From Salinirussus salinus (lineage in GTDB: Archaea > Halobacteriota > Halobacteria > Halobacteriales > Haloarculaceae): DNA of 64,000 bases. Shown in pieces: positions 8,357-16,799 of the stretch. The position numbers were made by a program, and so were the translations under genes. The stretch's first letter is position 1. Each line of letters starts with the position of its first letter. The notes beneath the pieces are model-generated. The model did not search any database, had not been told where the DNA came from, and saw only the letters and a program-made list of their open reading frames with translations. The DNA lies in contig NZ_WOWO01000001.1 in the NCBI RefSeq assembly GCF_009831455.1, positions 62,001 through 126,000 on the forward strand. Reading direction: 5' to 3'.

Positions 8357-8761
8357 CCGGCCGTCCGTCCCGTCTTCCGGGCAGCTCCCGCCCGTTCCCC
8401 GACCCGCACCACCACAACATTGAAGTGATGGAGAACGATGAACCGTGTGTCGGCCGTCATCACACCAGCCCGTCTGGCAACCGCCTGGTCACACCCCTTG
8501 CCTGGGTCAGTCCCGTATCGCCAGCCACACGATGTCGGCCGGCTGCACGACTCTCTCTTCCGTCGTCTTTTTTGCGGCGCGCGCCCGCTGACCGCGCCCG
8601 CCCGCTCGAACGACGACCCGTGTGACCGTTGTGGTCACGAACGCGGCCCACGGTGGACTATCCGCGGTCGGCACTCCACTGGGAGCGTGGGGTCAGGCTC
8701 CCGGAGACGCCCGGGGGCGGGGAGGGTCAGTTTGAAATGTACCCGCGAAAATAGGTAGGCT
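8357..8761. other. 405-bp intergenic stretch between two acyl-CoA dehydrogenase genes
   Basis: No convincing gene: the short open frames here have atypical composition, low acidic content and no recognisable domain. It holds an inverted repeat GTGACC-GTTGT-GGTCAC (8622-8638) and a TATA-like CGAAAATAGG (near 8746-8755) just before the next ATG. It may be a long regulatory region. Confidence 0.5.
8622..8638. promoter_or_regulatory. inverted repeat upstream of acyl-CoA dehydrogenase
   Basis: GTGACC, 5-nt spacer, GGTCAC. Perfect 6-bp arms, about 125 bp before the next start codon. A possible operator; no regulator assigned. Confidence 0.35.
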
Positions 8762-9988
8762 ATGGCGACGACAGACGAGCGTGTGATCGACGGTGTGAGC
8801 TTCGAGACCGACGACGAGACGCAGCTGATCCTCGACAGCCTCGACGACTTCATCGAGCAGGAAGTCGAACCGGTCGTCGACGACCTCGGTGAGACCTACA
8901 GCAACCCCCGGCTGCGCCACGAGCCCGACGGCCGGGTGGTCGACGAGGTCGTCGAGGCCAAGGAGACGATCCGGAAAAAGAGCGCGGAGGCGGGCTTTTA
9001 CGCGATGAACCTCCCGGAGGAGGCCGGGGGCGGCGGCGTCTCGAACGTGACGTGGTACCGCGCGAAGAAACGGGTCGCCTCCCACGGGACCGGGCTGACC
9101 GAGAACGTGCTCGCGGGGCCGGAGGGGCCCAAGCCCCTGCTGCTCCAGGCCGAGGACGAGCAGGTCGAAAAATACCTCGAGCCGACCATCGCCGGCGAGA
9201 AGTCGACGGCCTTCGGCCAGACCGAGCCGGGCGTGGGCTCCGACTCGCCGAACATGGACACCACAGCGGAGAAGGAGGGCGACGAGTGGGTCATCAACGG
9301 ACAGAAGCAGTGGATCACCAACGCACCCTACGCCGACTTCATCCAGGTCTTCGCCCGCACCACCCCGCAGGAGGAGGCCGGCCGTTACGGGGGGATCACC
9401 TGCTTCATCGTCGAGGACGACGAGTTCGAGGTCGGGTCGTTCAATAACGCCGTCGGCTCCGTGGGACTGCAGGCGGAGGTCATCCTCGACGACGTCCGCG
9501 TGCCCGAGGACCGCGTGCTCGGCGAGGTCGACAACGCCTTCTACGCGGCGATGGGCTTTCTCTCGCTGGGCCGGCTCGAACTCGGCGCGGAGGCCGTCGG
9601 GGCGGCCGAGAACGTGCTCGACCTCGGCGTGGAGTACGCCAACAGCCGCGAGGCCTTCGGGCGGACGATCGGGAAGTTCCAGGGGATCTCCCACAAGCTC
9701 GCCGAGGGGCGGGCCCGGACCTACGCGGCAGACGCCGCCGGCCTGCGGCTCGCGTGGGCGATGGACCGCGGCGAGGAGACCATCGAGGAGTCGTCGATCT
9801 TCAAGTACTTCGCCACCAACGTCTTCTTCGACGTCGCCGACGACGTGTTGCAGGTCCACGGCGGCAACGGGCTCTCCGAGGACAACCCCTTCATGGACAA
9901 TCTGCAGTACGCGCGGCTGCTGCGGATCGTCGAGGGGACCGACGAGATCCAGCTGAACACCATCGCCAAACAGCTGGGCATCGAGTGA
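8762..9988 (+). CDS. acyl-CoA dehydrogenase
   Basis: Third acyl-CoA dehydrogenase of the island, 408 residues. It shows TAFGQTEPGVGSDSPNM, DEWVINGQKQWITNAPYADF, the C-terminal LQVHGGNGLSEDNPFMDN and RIVEGTDEIQLNTIAKQLG. The ITNAPYA and VEGTDEIQ motifs are closest to the classical short/medium-chain group. ATG 8762 follows a TATA-like element (AAAATAGG) at short distance. It probably passes electrons to ETF encoded elsewhere. It is followed by an enoyl-CoA hydratase on the same strand, with its own promoter. Confidence 0.93.
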   Translation: MATTDERVIDGVSFETDDETQLILDSLDDFIEQEVEPVVDDLGETYSNPRLRHEPDGRVVDEVVEAKETIRKKSAEAGFYAMNLPEEAGGGGVSNVTWYRAKKRVASHGTGLTENVLAGPEGPKPLLLQAEDEQVEKYLEPTIAGEKSTAFGQTEPGVGSDSPNMDTTAEKEGDEWVINGQKQWITNAPYADFIQVFARTTPQEEAGRYGGITCFIVEDDEFEVGSFNNAVGSVGLQAEVILDDVRVPEDRVLGEVDNAFYAAMGFLSLGRLELGAEAVGAAENVLDLGVEYANSREAFGRTIGKFQGISHKLAEGRARTYAADAAGLRLAWAMDRGEETIEESSIFKYFATNVFFDVADDVLQVHGGNGLSEDNPFMDNLQYARLLRIVEGTDEIQLNTIAKQLGIE

Positions 9989-10076
9989 CGACAGGAGCCT
10001 GACTCCTGCCCCGGACCGGCCGGGGGACTCTTTTCGACGAGCGGTCGAGGGGGACGCGAGCTCGGAGCGACCTCCC

Positions 10077-10087
10077 TTAATTATATG
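10077..10087 (+). promoter_or_regulatory. TATA box of the enoyl-CoA hydratase gene
   Basis: TTAATTATATG centred about 31 bp before the ATG at 10114, one of the clearest archaeal TATA elements in the window. Confidence 0.7.
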
Positions 10088-10113
10088 TCCCAGCCTTCAG
10101 TCTGACTGGTAGG

Positions 10114-10905
10114 ATGCGCGAAATCGGTAGCGGAAACGTGAAACTCGAGATCGAGGACAGGCGGGCGGAAGTGCGGCTGAACCGGCCGGAGAAGCGAAAC
10201 GCGATGAACGAGGCGCTGCTCACCGACCTCCGGACGGCACTCGAGGAAGTCGAAGCCGACGACGACGTGCGGGCCATGCTCCTGCTCGGCGAGGGGCCGG
10301 TCTTCTGTGCGGGAATGGACCTGGAGATGATGCGCGAGCGCGGGGAGGGCGACAGCGCCGAGATGGAGACGTCGCTGGACGACGTCACCCACTTCATCGA
10401 CGACATGAGCGTGCCCTCGGTCGCCGGGATCAGGGGCGCGGCGGTCGCCGGGGCGTTCGAGCTCGTGTTGCCGGTCGACTTCCGGGTCATCGACAGCGAG
10501 GCGAACTACGGGCTGCTCGAGGTGAACCTCGGGGTGTTCCCCTCCGGCGGGGCGACCCAGCGGCTCCCCCGGATGGTGGGGCTCTCGAAGGCCAAGGAGC
10601 TCGTGCTCACCGGGGAGCTGATCGACCCCGAGGAGGCGGCCGACTGTGACCTGGTCCACGAGGTCGTCGACGACGCCGACGACGTCGAGGCCCGCGCCCG
10701 CGAGTGGGCGGACAACCTGGCCGGGAACGCGCCGCTGGGAATGAAACACGCCCGCGAGATGCTCAACTCGGCGCTCGATATGCCGCTGTCGGAAGGGCTG
10801 GAACTCGAGGCCGCCCGCGGCCAGCAGCTCGTCGACACCGACGACTACACCGAAGGGTTCACCGCCAGACTCGAGGGCAGAGAGCCCGAATTCGAGGGGA
10901 AGTAA
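10114..10905 (+). CDS. enoyl-CoA hydratase/isomerase family protein
   Basis: A 263-residue crotonase-fold enzyme, expected to hydrate trans-2-enoyl-CoA in beta-oxidation. The CoA-binding and oxyanion-hole region reads FCAGMDLEMMRER; the second oxyanion segment is GIRGAAVAGAFELVLPVDFR. Residue 131-140 region GVFPSGGATQRLPR matches the family block where one catalytic Glu usually lies (family: GxxPxxGGtqrL); here the position is occupied by other residues, so isomerase or another crotonase reaction is possible. Ends EGFTARLEGREPEFEGK, typical of the family. Transcribed from its own TATA promoter. Confidence 0.88.
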   Translation: MREIGSGNVKLEIEDRRAEVRLNRPEKRNAMNEALLTDLRTALEEVEADDDVRAMLLLGEGPVFCAGMDLEMMRERGEGDSAEMETSLDDVTHFIDDMSVPSVAGIRGAAVAGAFELVLPVDFRVIDSEANYGLLEVNLGVFPSGGATQRLPRMVGLSKAKELVLTGELIDPEEAADCDLVHEVVDDADDVEARAREWADNLAGNAPLGMKHAREMLNSALDMPLSEGLELEAARGQQLVDTDDYTEGFTARLEGREPEFEGK

Positions 10906-10959
10906 GCGGGATTCACCGGCGTGCTCTTTCCAAACGCGACCCTGTGAAAACCAAAAAAA

Positions 10960-10981
10960 CCGCCGTGCTTATTTTCGGCGG
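10960..10981 (+). promoter_or_regulatory. rdfA promoter inside a GC hairpin
   Basis: CCGCCG (10960-10965) and CGGCGG (10976-10981) form perfect 6-bp arms around TGCTTATTTT, which supplies the TATA-like element for the ATG at 10998. An A-run (10953-10959) precedes it. It could also act as a terminator for the hydratase gene. Confidence 0.45.
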
Positions 10982-10997
10982 GAGAGAACCCCGGGTG

Positions 10998-11582
10998 ATG
11001 AGTGAGTACGGGTGTAAAGTTTGCCGGGTGTTGGACGAGTACGGCATGGAACGCTACGAGGAGCAACTCCTCGAGCAGTGGCAGGCGGACCCGCCCCAGC
11101 GGAAGGGCTACCGGCAACTCGCCGAGTGGTTCAACACGCTCATGCTGCGCCGCGAGATGGACCGCGCCGGTCTCTCGACGCTGGGCGGCGAGGCCGAGTC
11201 GAAGTACGAGCGGCTCCGGGGTGACGGGACGCTCGCCGAGGAAGTCGCGACGGGGCTGTCGAACGCGGGGGTTCCGATCGCCCAGCTGCGGGACGACTTC
11301 GTCTCCTACGGCGTGGTCCGGACACACCTCACGGAGTGTCTCGGTGCCGAGGTCGACCTCCAGAGCGGGGACTGGGAGCGTGACGCACTGGGGATCGCGC
11401 GGGACCACGCCGCCACGAAAGCCGAGGAGGCGGTCCGCTCGCTCCGGAACAAGGAGCAGCTGTCGGCCGGCGGCGAGGTCGACGTCTCCGTCACCGTCGA
11501 ACTCGAGTGCGAGAGCTGCCACACCCGCGTGCCCGTCGACCGCGCGGTCCGTCGCGAGTACGTCTGTCACTGTGACGATTGA
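10998..11582 (+). CDS. rdfA: rod-determining factor RdfA homolog
   Basis: A 194-residue protein matching the haloarchaeal RdfA family, whose Haloferax volcanii member is needed for rod-shaped cells. It has an N-terminal CKVC pair (MSEYGCKVCRVLDEYGMERY) and a C-terminal CESCHTR...YVCHC cluster; these cysteines could form metal-binding sites. The middle is helical, with LRREMDRAGLSTLGGEAES. ATG 10998 lies about 26 bp after the TATA-like CTTATTTT (10968-10975). Only 2 bp separate it from the SMC-related gene, the order seen in other haloarchaea. Function in shape is from family knowledge; the molecular mechanism is not known to me. Confidence 0.85.
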   Translation: MSEYGCKVCRVLDEYGMERYEEQLLEQWQADPPQRKGYRQLAEWFNTLMLRREMDRAGLSTLGGEAESKYERLRGDGTLAEEVATGLSNAGVPIAQLRDDFVSYGVVRTHLTECLGAEVDLQSGDWERDALGIARDHAATKAEEAVRSLRNKEQLSAGGEVDVSVTVELECESCHTRVPVDRAVRREYVCHCDD

Positions 11583-11584
11583 CG

Positions 11585-13429
11585 ATGTCCGGACACCTGC
11601 ACCTCGAACTGGAGAACGTCGGTGGTATCGAACACAAGCAACTGTCGCTGGCCGAGGGGCCGACGTTCATCCAGGGGCCCAACGCGGCGAACAAGAGCTC
11701 CTTTCTCAGAGGCTTGCTCTTCGCGCTCGGGAGCCGGACGGTCCCGGTTCGTAGCGGCGCGGACGAAGCCCGCGTGGTGCTGTCGACCGACGAGCGACGC
11801 GTCGAGCGGGTCGCCCGGCGGACCGACTCCGGCATCCGGACCGAGGGCGAGGCGTGGGTCACCGACGCCGACGACGTGACGCTGCTCGAGCGGTTCGCGG
11901 GGTTGCTGGGGACGAACTCGCTGCGCAGTGCCGTCGCCCGCAACGAAGACGTCGAGTCGCTGTTGAAAGAGCCGATGGACATCGAGGCACTCGAGCGCGA
12001 GCGGGCGCGGAAGGTCGGTCGCAAGCGCGAACTCACAGCGGAACTCGAGTCTGCGGGCGATGTCGAGGACCGCCTCGAGTCTACCGAACGGGACCTGGCC
12101 GACAGGCGCGAGCGCCTCGAGGAGCTGGAATCGGCCCTGGCGGAGCTGCGCGACGAGCGCGACCCCGCGGAGACCGATGACGCCCTCGAACAGCTCCGCG
12201 AGGAGCGGACCGAACTCCGGTCCGAGGCGGCCGAGTGCGAGACCCGGATCGAGGAGCTGGAGGCCGCTATCGACCGTCTCGAGGAGCGGCGGGCGGAGCT
12301 CACCGCGACCCTCGAGGAGGCGCGCGAGGCCGCCGAGGGAACTGACGTCGAGGCACTCGAGCGGGAACGCGAGTCGGTGCAGTCCGAACTCGAGGACGTG
12401 ACCGAGCGACTCGACGTGCTGCAGTCGGTGCTCACCGCGAACCGCGAGATGCTCGATTCCGGGTTCACCGGCGCGCTCGGCAGCGAGGCCGGGCTGATGG
12501 GTGACGAGCTCACCTGTTGGACGTGTGGCCAGCCGGCCTCAGTCTCGGACGTCGAGGGGACCGTCGAGGAGCTGGTGGCGCTCGTCGAGGAAGACAAGCG
12601 CCGAAAGCGCGAGCGCGAACCGGAGATCGAGGAACTCACCGACGGGATCGAGCGCGCCCGGGAGGCCGAACGCGAGGTCCGGCGCCTCGAAAGCGAGAGA
12701 GAGACCGTCGAGCGGAAGCTGACCGAGCGCCGCGACTCGCTGGAGGAGCAACGGGAGCGACACCGGGCCATCCACGAGCGGCTGGACGAACTCGACGACG
12801 AGGTCGCCGCCCGACGGGCCGACCAGGCCTCCGCACAGTCGGGGCTCGCCGAGGAGATCGAGGAGACGCGGGTCGAGGCCGAGACGCTGCGCCGGGAGGT
12901 CGACCGGCTCGAGGAGGCCCGCGACTCGCTGCGCGAGCGGCGCGCGGAGCTGCAGCGCAAACGGGAGGAGGTCGACCGGCTCTCCGAGGAGATAACGACG
13001 CTGACAGACCGGGTCGAGAACCGCGAACGCGAGCTCCGGACGGTGTTCAACGGGACGATGGACGAGCTGCTGGAGGCGCTGGCGTTCGAGGGGATTGAGC
13101 GCGTCTGGCTCGACGGGGAGTTCGACCTCGTGGTCGCCCGGTCGGTCGACGGCCGGACCCGGTCGGACTCCGTCGAGCACCTCGCCGAGAGCGAGCGGGA
13201 GATGGTCGGGCTCGTCCTCGCGCTGGCCGGCTTCGTCACCTACGACGTCGACGACGTCTCGCCCGTGCTCGTGTTGGACTCGCTGGGGGCCTTCGACGCG
13301 GAGCGGACCCGGCGGCTCGTCGACTACTTCGCCGACGAGACCGACTACCTGGTCGCGACCGTCCATCCGGAAGCCGCCGTCGACGCCACCTTCGACACGG
13401 TGCAGTTCGAACCGCCCGCCCGGAGCTGA
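11585..13429 (+). CDS. archaea-specific SMC-related protein (Sph type)
   Basis: A 614-residue ABC-type ATPase of the SMC/Rad50 class. The Walker A-like loop reads QGPNAANKSSFLRGL, with the NKSS variant typical of this archaeal group. Long Glu/Arg/Leu-rich coiled coils (about 120-290 and 330-490) flank a zinc-hook-like CWTC at Cys311/Cys314. The C-terminal lobe has ESEREMVGLVLALAG (signature-like) and PVLVLDSLGAFDAERTRRL (Walker B with D-loop-like residues). ATG 11585 is chosen; TTG 11579 is possible. It follows rdfA by 2 bp, so the two are co-expressed and probably act together in chromosome organisation or shape control. Confidence 0.88.
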   Translation: MSGHLHLELENVGGIEHKQLSLAEGPTFIQGPNAANKSSFLRGLLFALGSRTVPVRSGADEARVVLSTDERRVERVARRTDSGIRTEGEAWVTDADDVTLLERFAGLLGTNSLRSAVARNEDVESLLKEPMDIEALERERARKVGRKRELTAELESAGDVEDRLESTERDLADRRERLEELESALAELRDERDPAETDDALEQLREERTELRSEAAECETRIEELEAAIDRLEERRAELTATLEEAREAAEGTDVEALERERESVQSELEDVTERLDVLQSVLTANREMLDSGFTGALGSEAGLMGDELTCWTCGQPASVSDVEGTVEELVALVEEDKRRKREREPEIEELTDGIERAREAEREVRRLESERETVERKLTERRDSLEEQRERHRAIHERLDELDDEVAARRADQASAQSGLAEEIEETRVEAETLRREVDRLEEARDSLRERRAELQRKREEVDRLSEEITTLTDRVENRERELRTVFNGTMDELLEALAFEGIERVWLDGEFDLVVARSVDGRTRSDSVEHLAESEREMVGLVLALAGFVTYDVDDVSPVLVLDSLGAFDAERTRRLVDYFADETDYLVATVHPEAAVDATFDTVQFEPPARS

Positions 13430-13476
13430 ACGCGGCCCCGGTCGGGTCCCGGGGACGGTGCCCGGCCGACGGCGGG

Positions 13477-13962
13477 TCAGTACACCGGGAGGTAGTTTCT
13501 GATGTTCACGGTGCGGTCGGTCTCGATGAAGTAGTCGACCTCGGTCACCGGCTCGAGCGCCCGCACGTCCACGAGCAGGTCGTCGATCTCCGGGTTCGAC
13601 TCCGCGGTCGCGATGCCGTACAGGTCGACGGTGCCAAAGCCCTCGGCGACGAACCAGAAGTCCATGTCCGACATCGCGTCGAAGGCTTCCCGCTTGGCGT
13701 CGGCCTCGTTCCGCGTCCGGGCGGTCACGAGCACGATCTCCCAGCTGTTGCGCTCCGGGCGCGGCAGGAAGAAGCTCGTCATGTTCGACAGCAGGGAGGT
13801 CACGCGCCGGCGGACGCCCTCGCTGCTCATGTCGATGTCGTACTCGGCCAGTTCGTCCGCGATGTCGGCGTAGGGGCTCCGGGGGTCGTTGGCCAGGATC
13901 TCGAGGATCCGGCGGTCGATCTCGTCTATTTCGAGGACGTCGTCGCGCGAGCGGTCTGTCAT
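13477..13962 (-). CDS. Lrp/AsnC-family transcriptional regulator
   Basis: A 161-residue DNA-binding protein. The N-terminal winged helix starts LEIDEIDRRILEILANDPRS, typical of Lrp/AsnC, continuing with YADIADELAEYDIDMSSEGV as the recognition region. The C-terminal half (WEIVLVTARTR to the end) resembles a RAM-like ligand or oligomerisation domain. It is convergent with the SMC-related gene (47 bp gap) and divergent from the acyl-CoA ligase at 14071, so it is a natural candidate regulator of one or both. No direct evidence for its targets. Confidence 0.82.
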   Translation of the reverse strand: MTDRSRDDVLEIDEIDRRILEILANDPRSPYADIADELAEYDIDMSSEGVRRRVTSLLSNMTSFFLPRPERNSWEIVLVTARTRNEADAKREAFDAMSDMDFWFVAEGFGTVDLYGIATAESNPEIDDLLVDVRALEPVTEVDYFIETDRTVNIRNYLPVY

Positions 13963-14048
13963 GCTCGAACACTGCAGCCACCGCCTATTAAAAGCCGCTC
14001 TACGGGCCGTCGCCCGGATCCGCCGGACGGCTGTGGAAAACACTATAC

Positions 14049-14061
14049 CACTCGGAGAGTG
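14049..14061. promoter_or_regulatory. inverted repeat between TATA box and start of the acyl-CoA ligase
   Basis: CACTC-GGA-GAGTG with perfect 5-bp arms, directly after the TATA-like ACTATACC (14042-14049) and before ATG 14071. Same placement as the 3632-3649 palindrome; the outer context (CCACTC...GAGTGA) is similar to TCACAC...GTGTGA. Confidence 0.45.
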
Positions 14062-14070
14062 ACCACGACC

Positions 14071-15600
14071 ATGGAGGGACTGACCCTCGGTGACGTCGCG
14101 GAGACGAACGCAACGAAATATCCCGACGACCACTGTCTCGTGTCACTCACCGGCGACACGCGGCGGGAACTCACGTTCCGGGAGTTCGACGACCGCGTGA
14201 ACCAGCTCGCCCGCGCCTTCGCCGACCGCGGGGTCTCGAAGGGCGACCGCGTCGCGGTCTACATGCAGAACCACCCGGAGACGCTCGTGACCTACTACGC
14301 CGCGATGAAACTCGGGGCACTGCCGGTCCCCGTCAACCACCGGTTCAAGGACGAGGAGGTCGGCTACGTCCTCCGTGACAGCGGCGCGGGGCTCTGTGTC
14401 TTCGACGCCGACGCGAGGGAGACGATCTCGACGGTCGCCGACCGGGGCGGGACGGACATCCAGGAGTACCTGTATCTCGGGGACGACGTCCCCGGCTTCG
14501 CAGACGGCTTCCACGCCACGCGCGAGACCGCGTCGACCGACCGGGTCGAGGTCGTCCCGGACCGGCTGGACGAGGCCGCCCTCATGTACACGAGCGGGAC
14601 GACGGGGAAGCCGAAAGGCTGCGTCCTGACCCACGACAACGTCATCCAGAACTCCGTCAACACGGTGTACACCTGCAACTTCGAAGAGAACGAGGACCGG
14701 TTTCTCGTCGTCACTCCGCTCTTTCACGTCGCGGCCTTCGCGCTGTTCAACAACACCTTCTACTGCGGGTCGACGACCTACCTGATGAACGACTTCGACC
14801 CGGTCCGGGTGATGGAGGCCATCGAGGCGGAACGGCTCACCGGCTCGTTTTTCGTCCCGACGATGAGCCGCGCGTTGCTCAACGTCGACGGCTTCGAGGA
14901 CTACGACCTCGGGTCGTTCCGCCACTACATGACCGGCGCCGCGCCCTCGGGGGAGGAACTCAAGCGGGAGGTCATCGACGCCTTCGACGCCAACCTCTAT
15001 GACATGTTCGGACAGACGGAGATGTCCCCGGTCACGTGTCTGCTCGACCCCGAGGCCGCCCTCGAGAAGCCCGACAGCATCGGGAAGCCGATCGTCAACG
15101 TGGCGGTCAAGGTCGTCGACGACGACGGCGAGGAGGTGGAGCAAGGCGAGGTCGGGCGGATCGCCTACCGCGGCCCGACCGCGTTCCGGGAGTACCTCGG
15201 CATGCCCGAGAAGACCGAAGAGGTGTTCGACGACGAGGGATACTTCGTCTCCTCGGACCTCGTTCGCGAGGACGAGGACGGCTTCTTCTACTTCGTCGGT
15301 CGCCACGACGACATGATCATCTCCGGCGGCGAGAACATCCACCCCGCGGAGGTCGAGGAGGTGCTCCACGAACACGACAGCGTCGCCGAGGCGGCGGTCG
15401 TGGGCGTGCCGGACGAGGAGTGGACCGAGCGGGTGAAGGCGGCCGTCGTCCTCCATGACGGCGAATCGATGACCCCCGGGGACGTCACCGAGCACGTCGG
15501 ACGAAACCTCGCCGACTTCAAGAAACCGCGCGAGGTGGAGTTCTACGACGAACTCCCGCGCAACCCCTCCGGCAAGGTCCTCAGGGCGGACCTCGAGTGA
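14071..15600 (+). CDS. long-chain-fatty-acid--CoA ligase (AMP-forming)
   Basis: A 509-residue ANL-superfamily acyl-CoA ligase, closely related to the protein at 3773-5341. Motifs are MYTSGTTGKPKGCVLTHDN, MFGQTEMSPVTCLL, YFVSSDLVREDEDGFFYFVG and PRNPSGKVLRADL at the very end, with the catalytic Lys. ATG 14071 (MEGLTLGDVAETNATKYP) aligns with the paralog's start and lies about 26 bp after the TATA-like element; a GTG at 14059 would be within the palindrome. It is divergent from the Lrp-like gene. Confidence 0.92.
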   Translation: MEGLTLGDVAETNATKYPDDHCLVSLTGDTRRELTFREFDDRVNQLARAFADRGVSKGDRVAVYMQNHPETLVTYYAAMKLGALPVPVNHRFKDEEVGYVLRDSGAGLCVFDADARETISTVADRGGTDIQEYLYLGDDVPGFADGFHATRETASTDRVEVVPDRLDEAALMYTSGTTGKPKGCVLTHDNVIQNSVNTVYTCNFEENEDRFLVVTPLFHVAAFALFNNTFYCGSTTYLMNDFDPVRVMEAIEAERLTGSFFVPTMSRALLNVDGFEDYDLGSFRHYMTGAAPSGEELKREVIDAFDANLYDMFGQTEMSPVTCLLDPEAALEKPDSIGKPIVNVAVKVVDDDGEEVEQGEVGRIAYRGPTAFREYLGMPEKTEEVFDDEGYFVSSDLVREDEDGFFYFVGRHDDMIISGGENIHPAEVEEVLHEHDSVAEAAVVGVPDEEWTERVKAAVVLHDGESMTPGDVTEHVGRNLADFKKPREVEFYDELPRNPSGKVLRADLE

Positions 15601-15624
15601 GTCCGCCAGCGGGAGTGACACCCC

Positions 15625-15708
15625 GGCCGGTACCGGCGGACGTGCCGTTCCTGGCTGGTACCGGTGGGCGCGCCGTTCCCGGCTGGTACCGGCGGGGGAG
15701 CCGCGCCC
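15625..15708. repeat. three tandem 28-bp repeats with GGTACC core
   Basis: Units at 15625-15652, 15653-15680 and 15681-15708. Each begins GGCYGGTACCGGYGG. Adjacent units match at 23 of 28 positions. The first unit contains the palindrome CCGGTACCGG (15628-15637). Lies 24 bp after the ligase stop codon. Confidence 0.75.
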
Positions 15709-15748
15709 CCGCTCTCCCGTCGCTCCCGGCGCCCGTCGGTTCGCCGGT

Positions 15749-15769
15749 GACACCAGCACCGGAGGTGTC
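15749..15769. terminator. possible stem-loop terminator
   Basis: GACACC and GGTGTC arms around a 9-nt loop between two convergent genes. There is no immediate T-run; the nearest T-rich stretch is about 60 bp further. Weak call. Confidence 0.25.
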
Positions 15770-15920
15770 GGTCTCGTCCGGACTGTGTCACACTGTCCTC
15801 GCTCAGGTACTAACGAACTAAGGGTGTTATTTTTCTCCGGCCGCGGTACGGGATCGCAATCGTTCGTCCCAGCAGATGCAATGTCGACCCGGCGGGGAGC
15901 CCGGCCAGCGGGTAGCCGGG

Positions 15921-16799
15921 CTACCCGGCGTCGCCGCTGACGCCGACTATCTCCCCGTTCTCCCAGACGTAGAACCCCTCGCCGGTCTTCCGGCCGAGCT
16001 TCCCGGCCCGGAGCTTTCGCTTGAGCAGCTGTGGCGGCTTGAACCGTTCGCCGAGTTCCTCCCGGAGGTACTCCATCACCTCGACGTTGACGTCGACTCC
16101 GGTGTGGTCGACGAGCTCGATCGGTCCCATCGGGAGGTTGTACCCCAGCCGCATCGTCTCGTCGATGTCCTCGACGCTCGCGACTCCCTCCTGGGCCATG
16201 CGGATCGCCTCGAGGCTGAATATCGCGCCGAGCCGGGAGGAGGCGAAGCCGGGCACGTCGGTGACCGTCGTCGGTGTCTTGTCGATGCTGTCGACGTACC
16301 TGTCCGCGAACTCCTCCGTCTCAGCGTTCGTCTGCTCGGCGACGACGACCTCCACCAGCGGCATGATGTGGGCGGGATTGAAGAAGTGAAGCCCGATACA
16401 GCGCGAGGGGTCCTCCAGCGCGCCGGCGATCTCCGTGACGGACAGCGACGAGGTGTTCGTGGCCATGACAGCGTCGCCGGGTGCGACCGCCTCGGCCTCC
16501 TCGAAAACCTCCTGCTTGAGGTCGAGACGCTCCGGGACCGCCTCGACGACGAGGTCGGCGTCCTCGACGGCCGGTTCGAGCGAGACCGTCCCGGTGAGCC
16601 GCTCGATGGCGTCTTCCTTCTCGGCCGGCGTGAGCTTCCCGCGCTCGACACCGTCCTCCAGGTCCGCCTCGACCTGCTCGAGGCCCCTCTCGATGCGCTC
16701 CTGTTCGACGTCGCGGACGATGACCGAGTGTCCGCCGAGGGCGCTGACGTGAGCGATGCCGTGGCCCATCGAGCCAGCTCCCAGGACTGCAACGTTCAT
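15921..16799 (-). CDS. 3-hydroxyacyl-CoA dehydrogenase, NAD-binding
   Basis: Oxidises 3-hydroxyacyl-CoA to 3-ketoacyl-CoA with NAD, the third beta-oxidation step. 292 residues, the length of single-domain HbdA/FadB-like enzymes. The Rossmann motif VAVLGAGSMGHGIAHVSAL is at the N-terminus; the family block IGLHFFNPAHIMPLVEVV holds the catalytic His, and GFASSRLGAIFSLEAIRM follows; the C-terminal domain ends KLGRKTGEGFYVWENG. ATG 16799 puts the Rossmann fold at residue 2. A minus-strand TATA-like AAATATATG lies about 40 bp upstream (near 16840). The thiolase that would complete the cycle is absent from the window. Confidence 0.93.
   Translation of the reverse strand: MNVAVLGAGSMGHGIAHVSALGGHSVIVRDVEQERIERGLEQVEADLEDGVERGKLTPAEKEDAIERLTGTVSLEPAVEDADLVVEAVPERLDLKQEVFEEAEAVAPGDAVMATNTSSLSVTEIAGALEDPSRCIGLHFFNPAHIMPLVEVVVAEQTNAETEEFADRYVDSIDKTPTTVTDVPGFASSRLGAIFSLEAIRMAQEGVASVEDIDETMRLGYNLPMGPIELVDHTGVDVNVEVMEYLREELGERFKPPQLLKRKLRAGKLGRKTGEGFYVWENGEIVGVSGDAG

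Larger units (their letters stand above)
15601..15920. other. 320-bp convergent intergenic region with tandem repeats
   Basis: No gene is supported. It contains a 28-bp tandem repeat (15625-15708), a stem-loop GACACC/GGTGTC (15749-15769), and a T-rich stretch TTATTTTTCT (about 15828-15837) that could terminate the ligase transcript. Confidence 0.55.

Noticed and set aside
8425-8758. Two short plus-strand frames in the gap before the third acyl-CoA dehydrogenase
   Set aside because: No acidic bias, no homologous motif and no promoter at the right distance.
10960-10981. Hairpin as a simple terminator of the enoyl-CoA hydratase gene
   Set aside because: The loop itself is the TATA-like element at the exact distance for rdfA, so a promoter role explains it better; a dual role is not excluded.
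11491-13239. 582-codon Ser/Arg-rich minus-strand frame opposite the SMC-related gene
   Set aside because: Coded by the complement of Glu/Arg coiled-coil codons; no domain and non-acidic composition.
15601-15920. CRISPR array in the 28-bp repeats
   Set aside because: The units are directly adjacent with no spacers and are imperfect; no cas genes are nearby.
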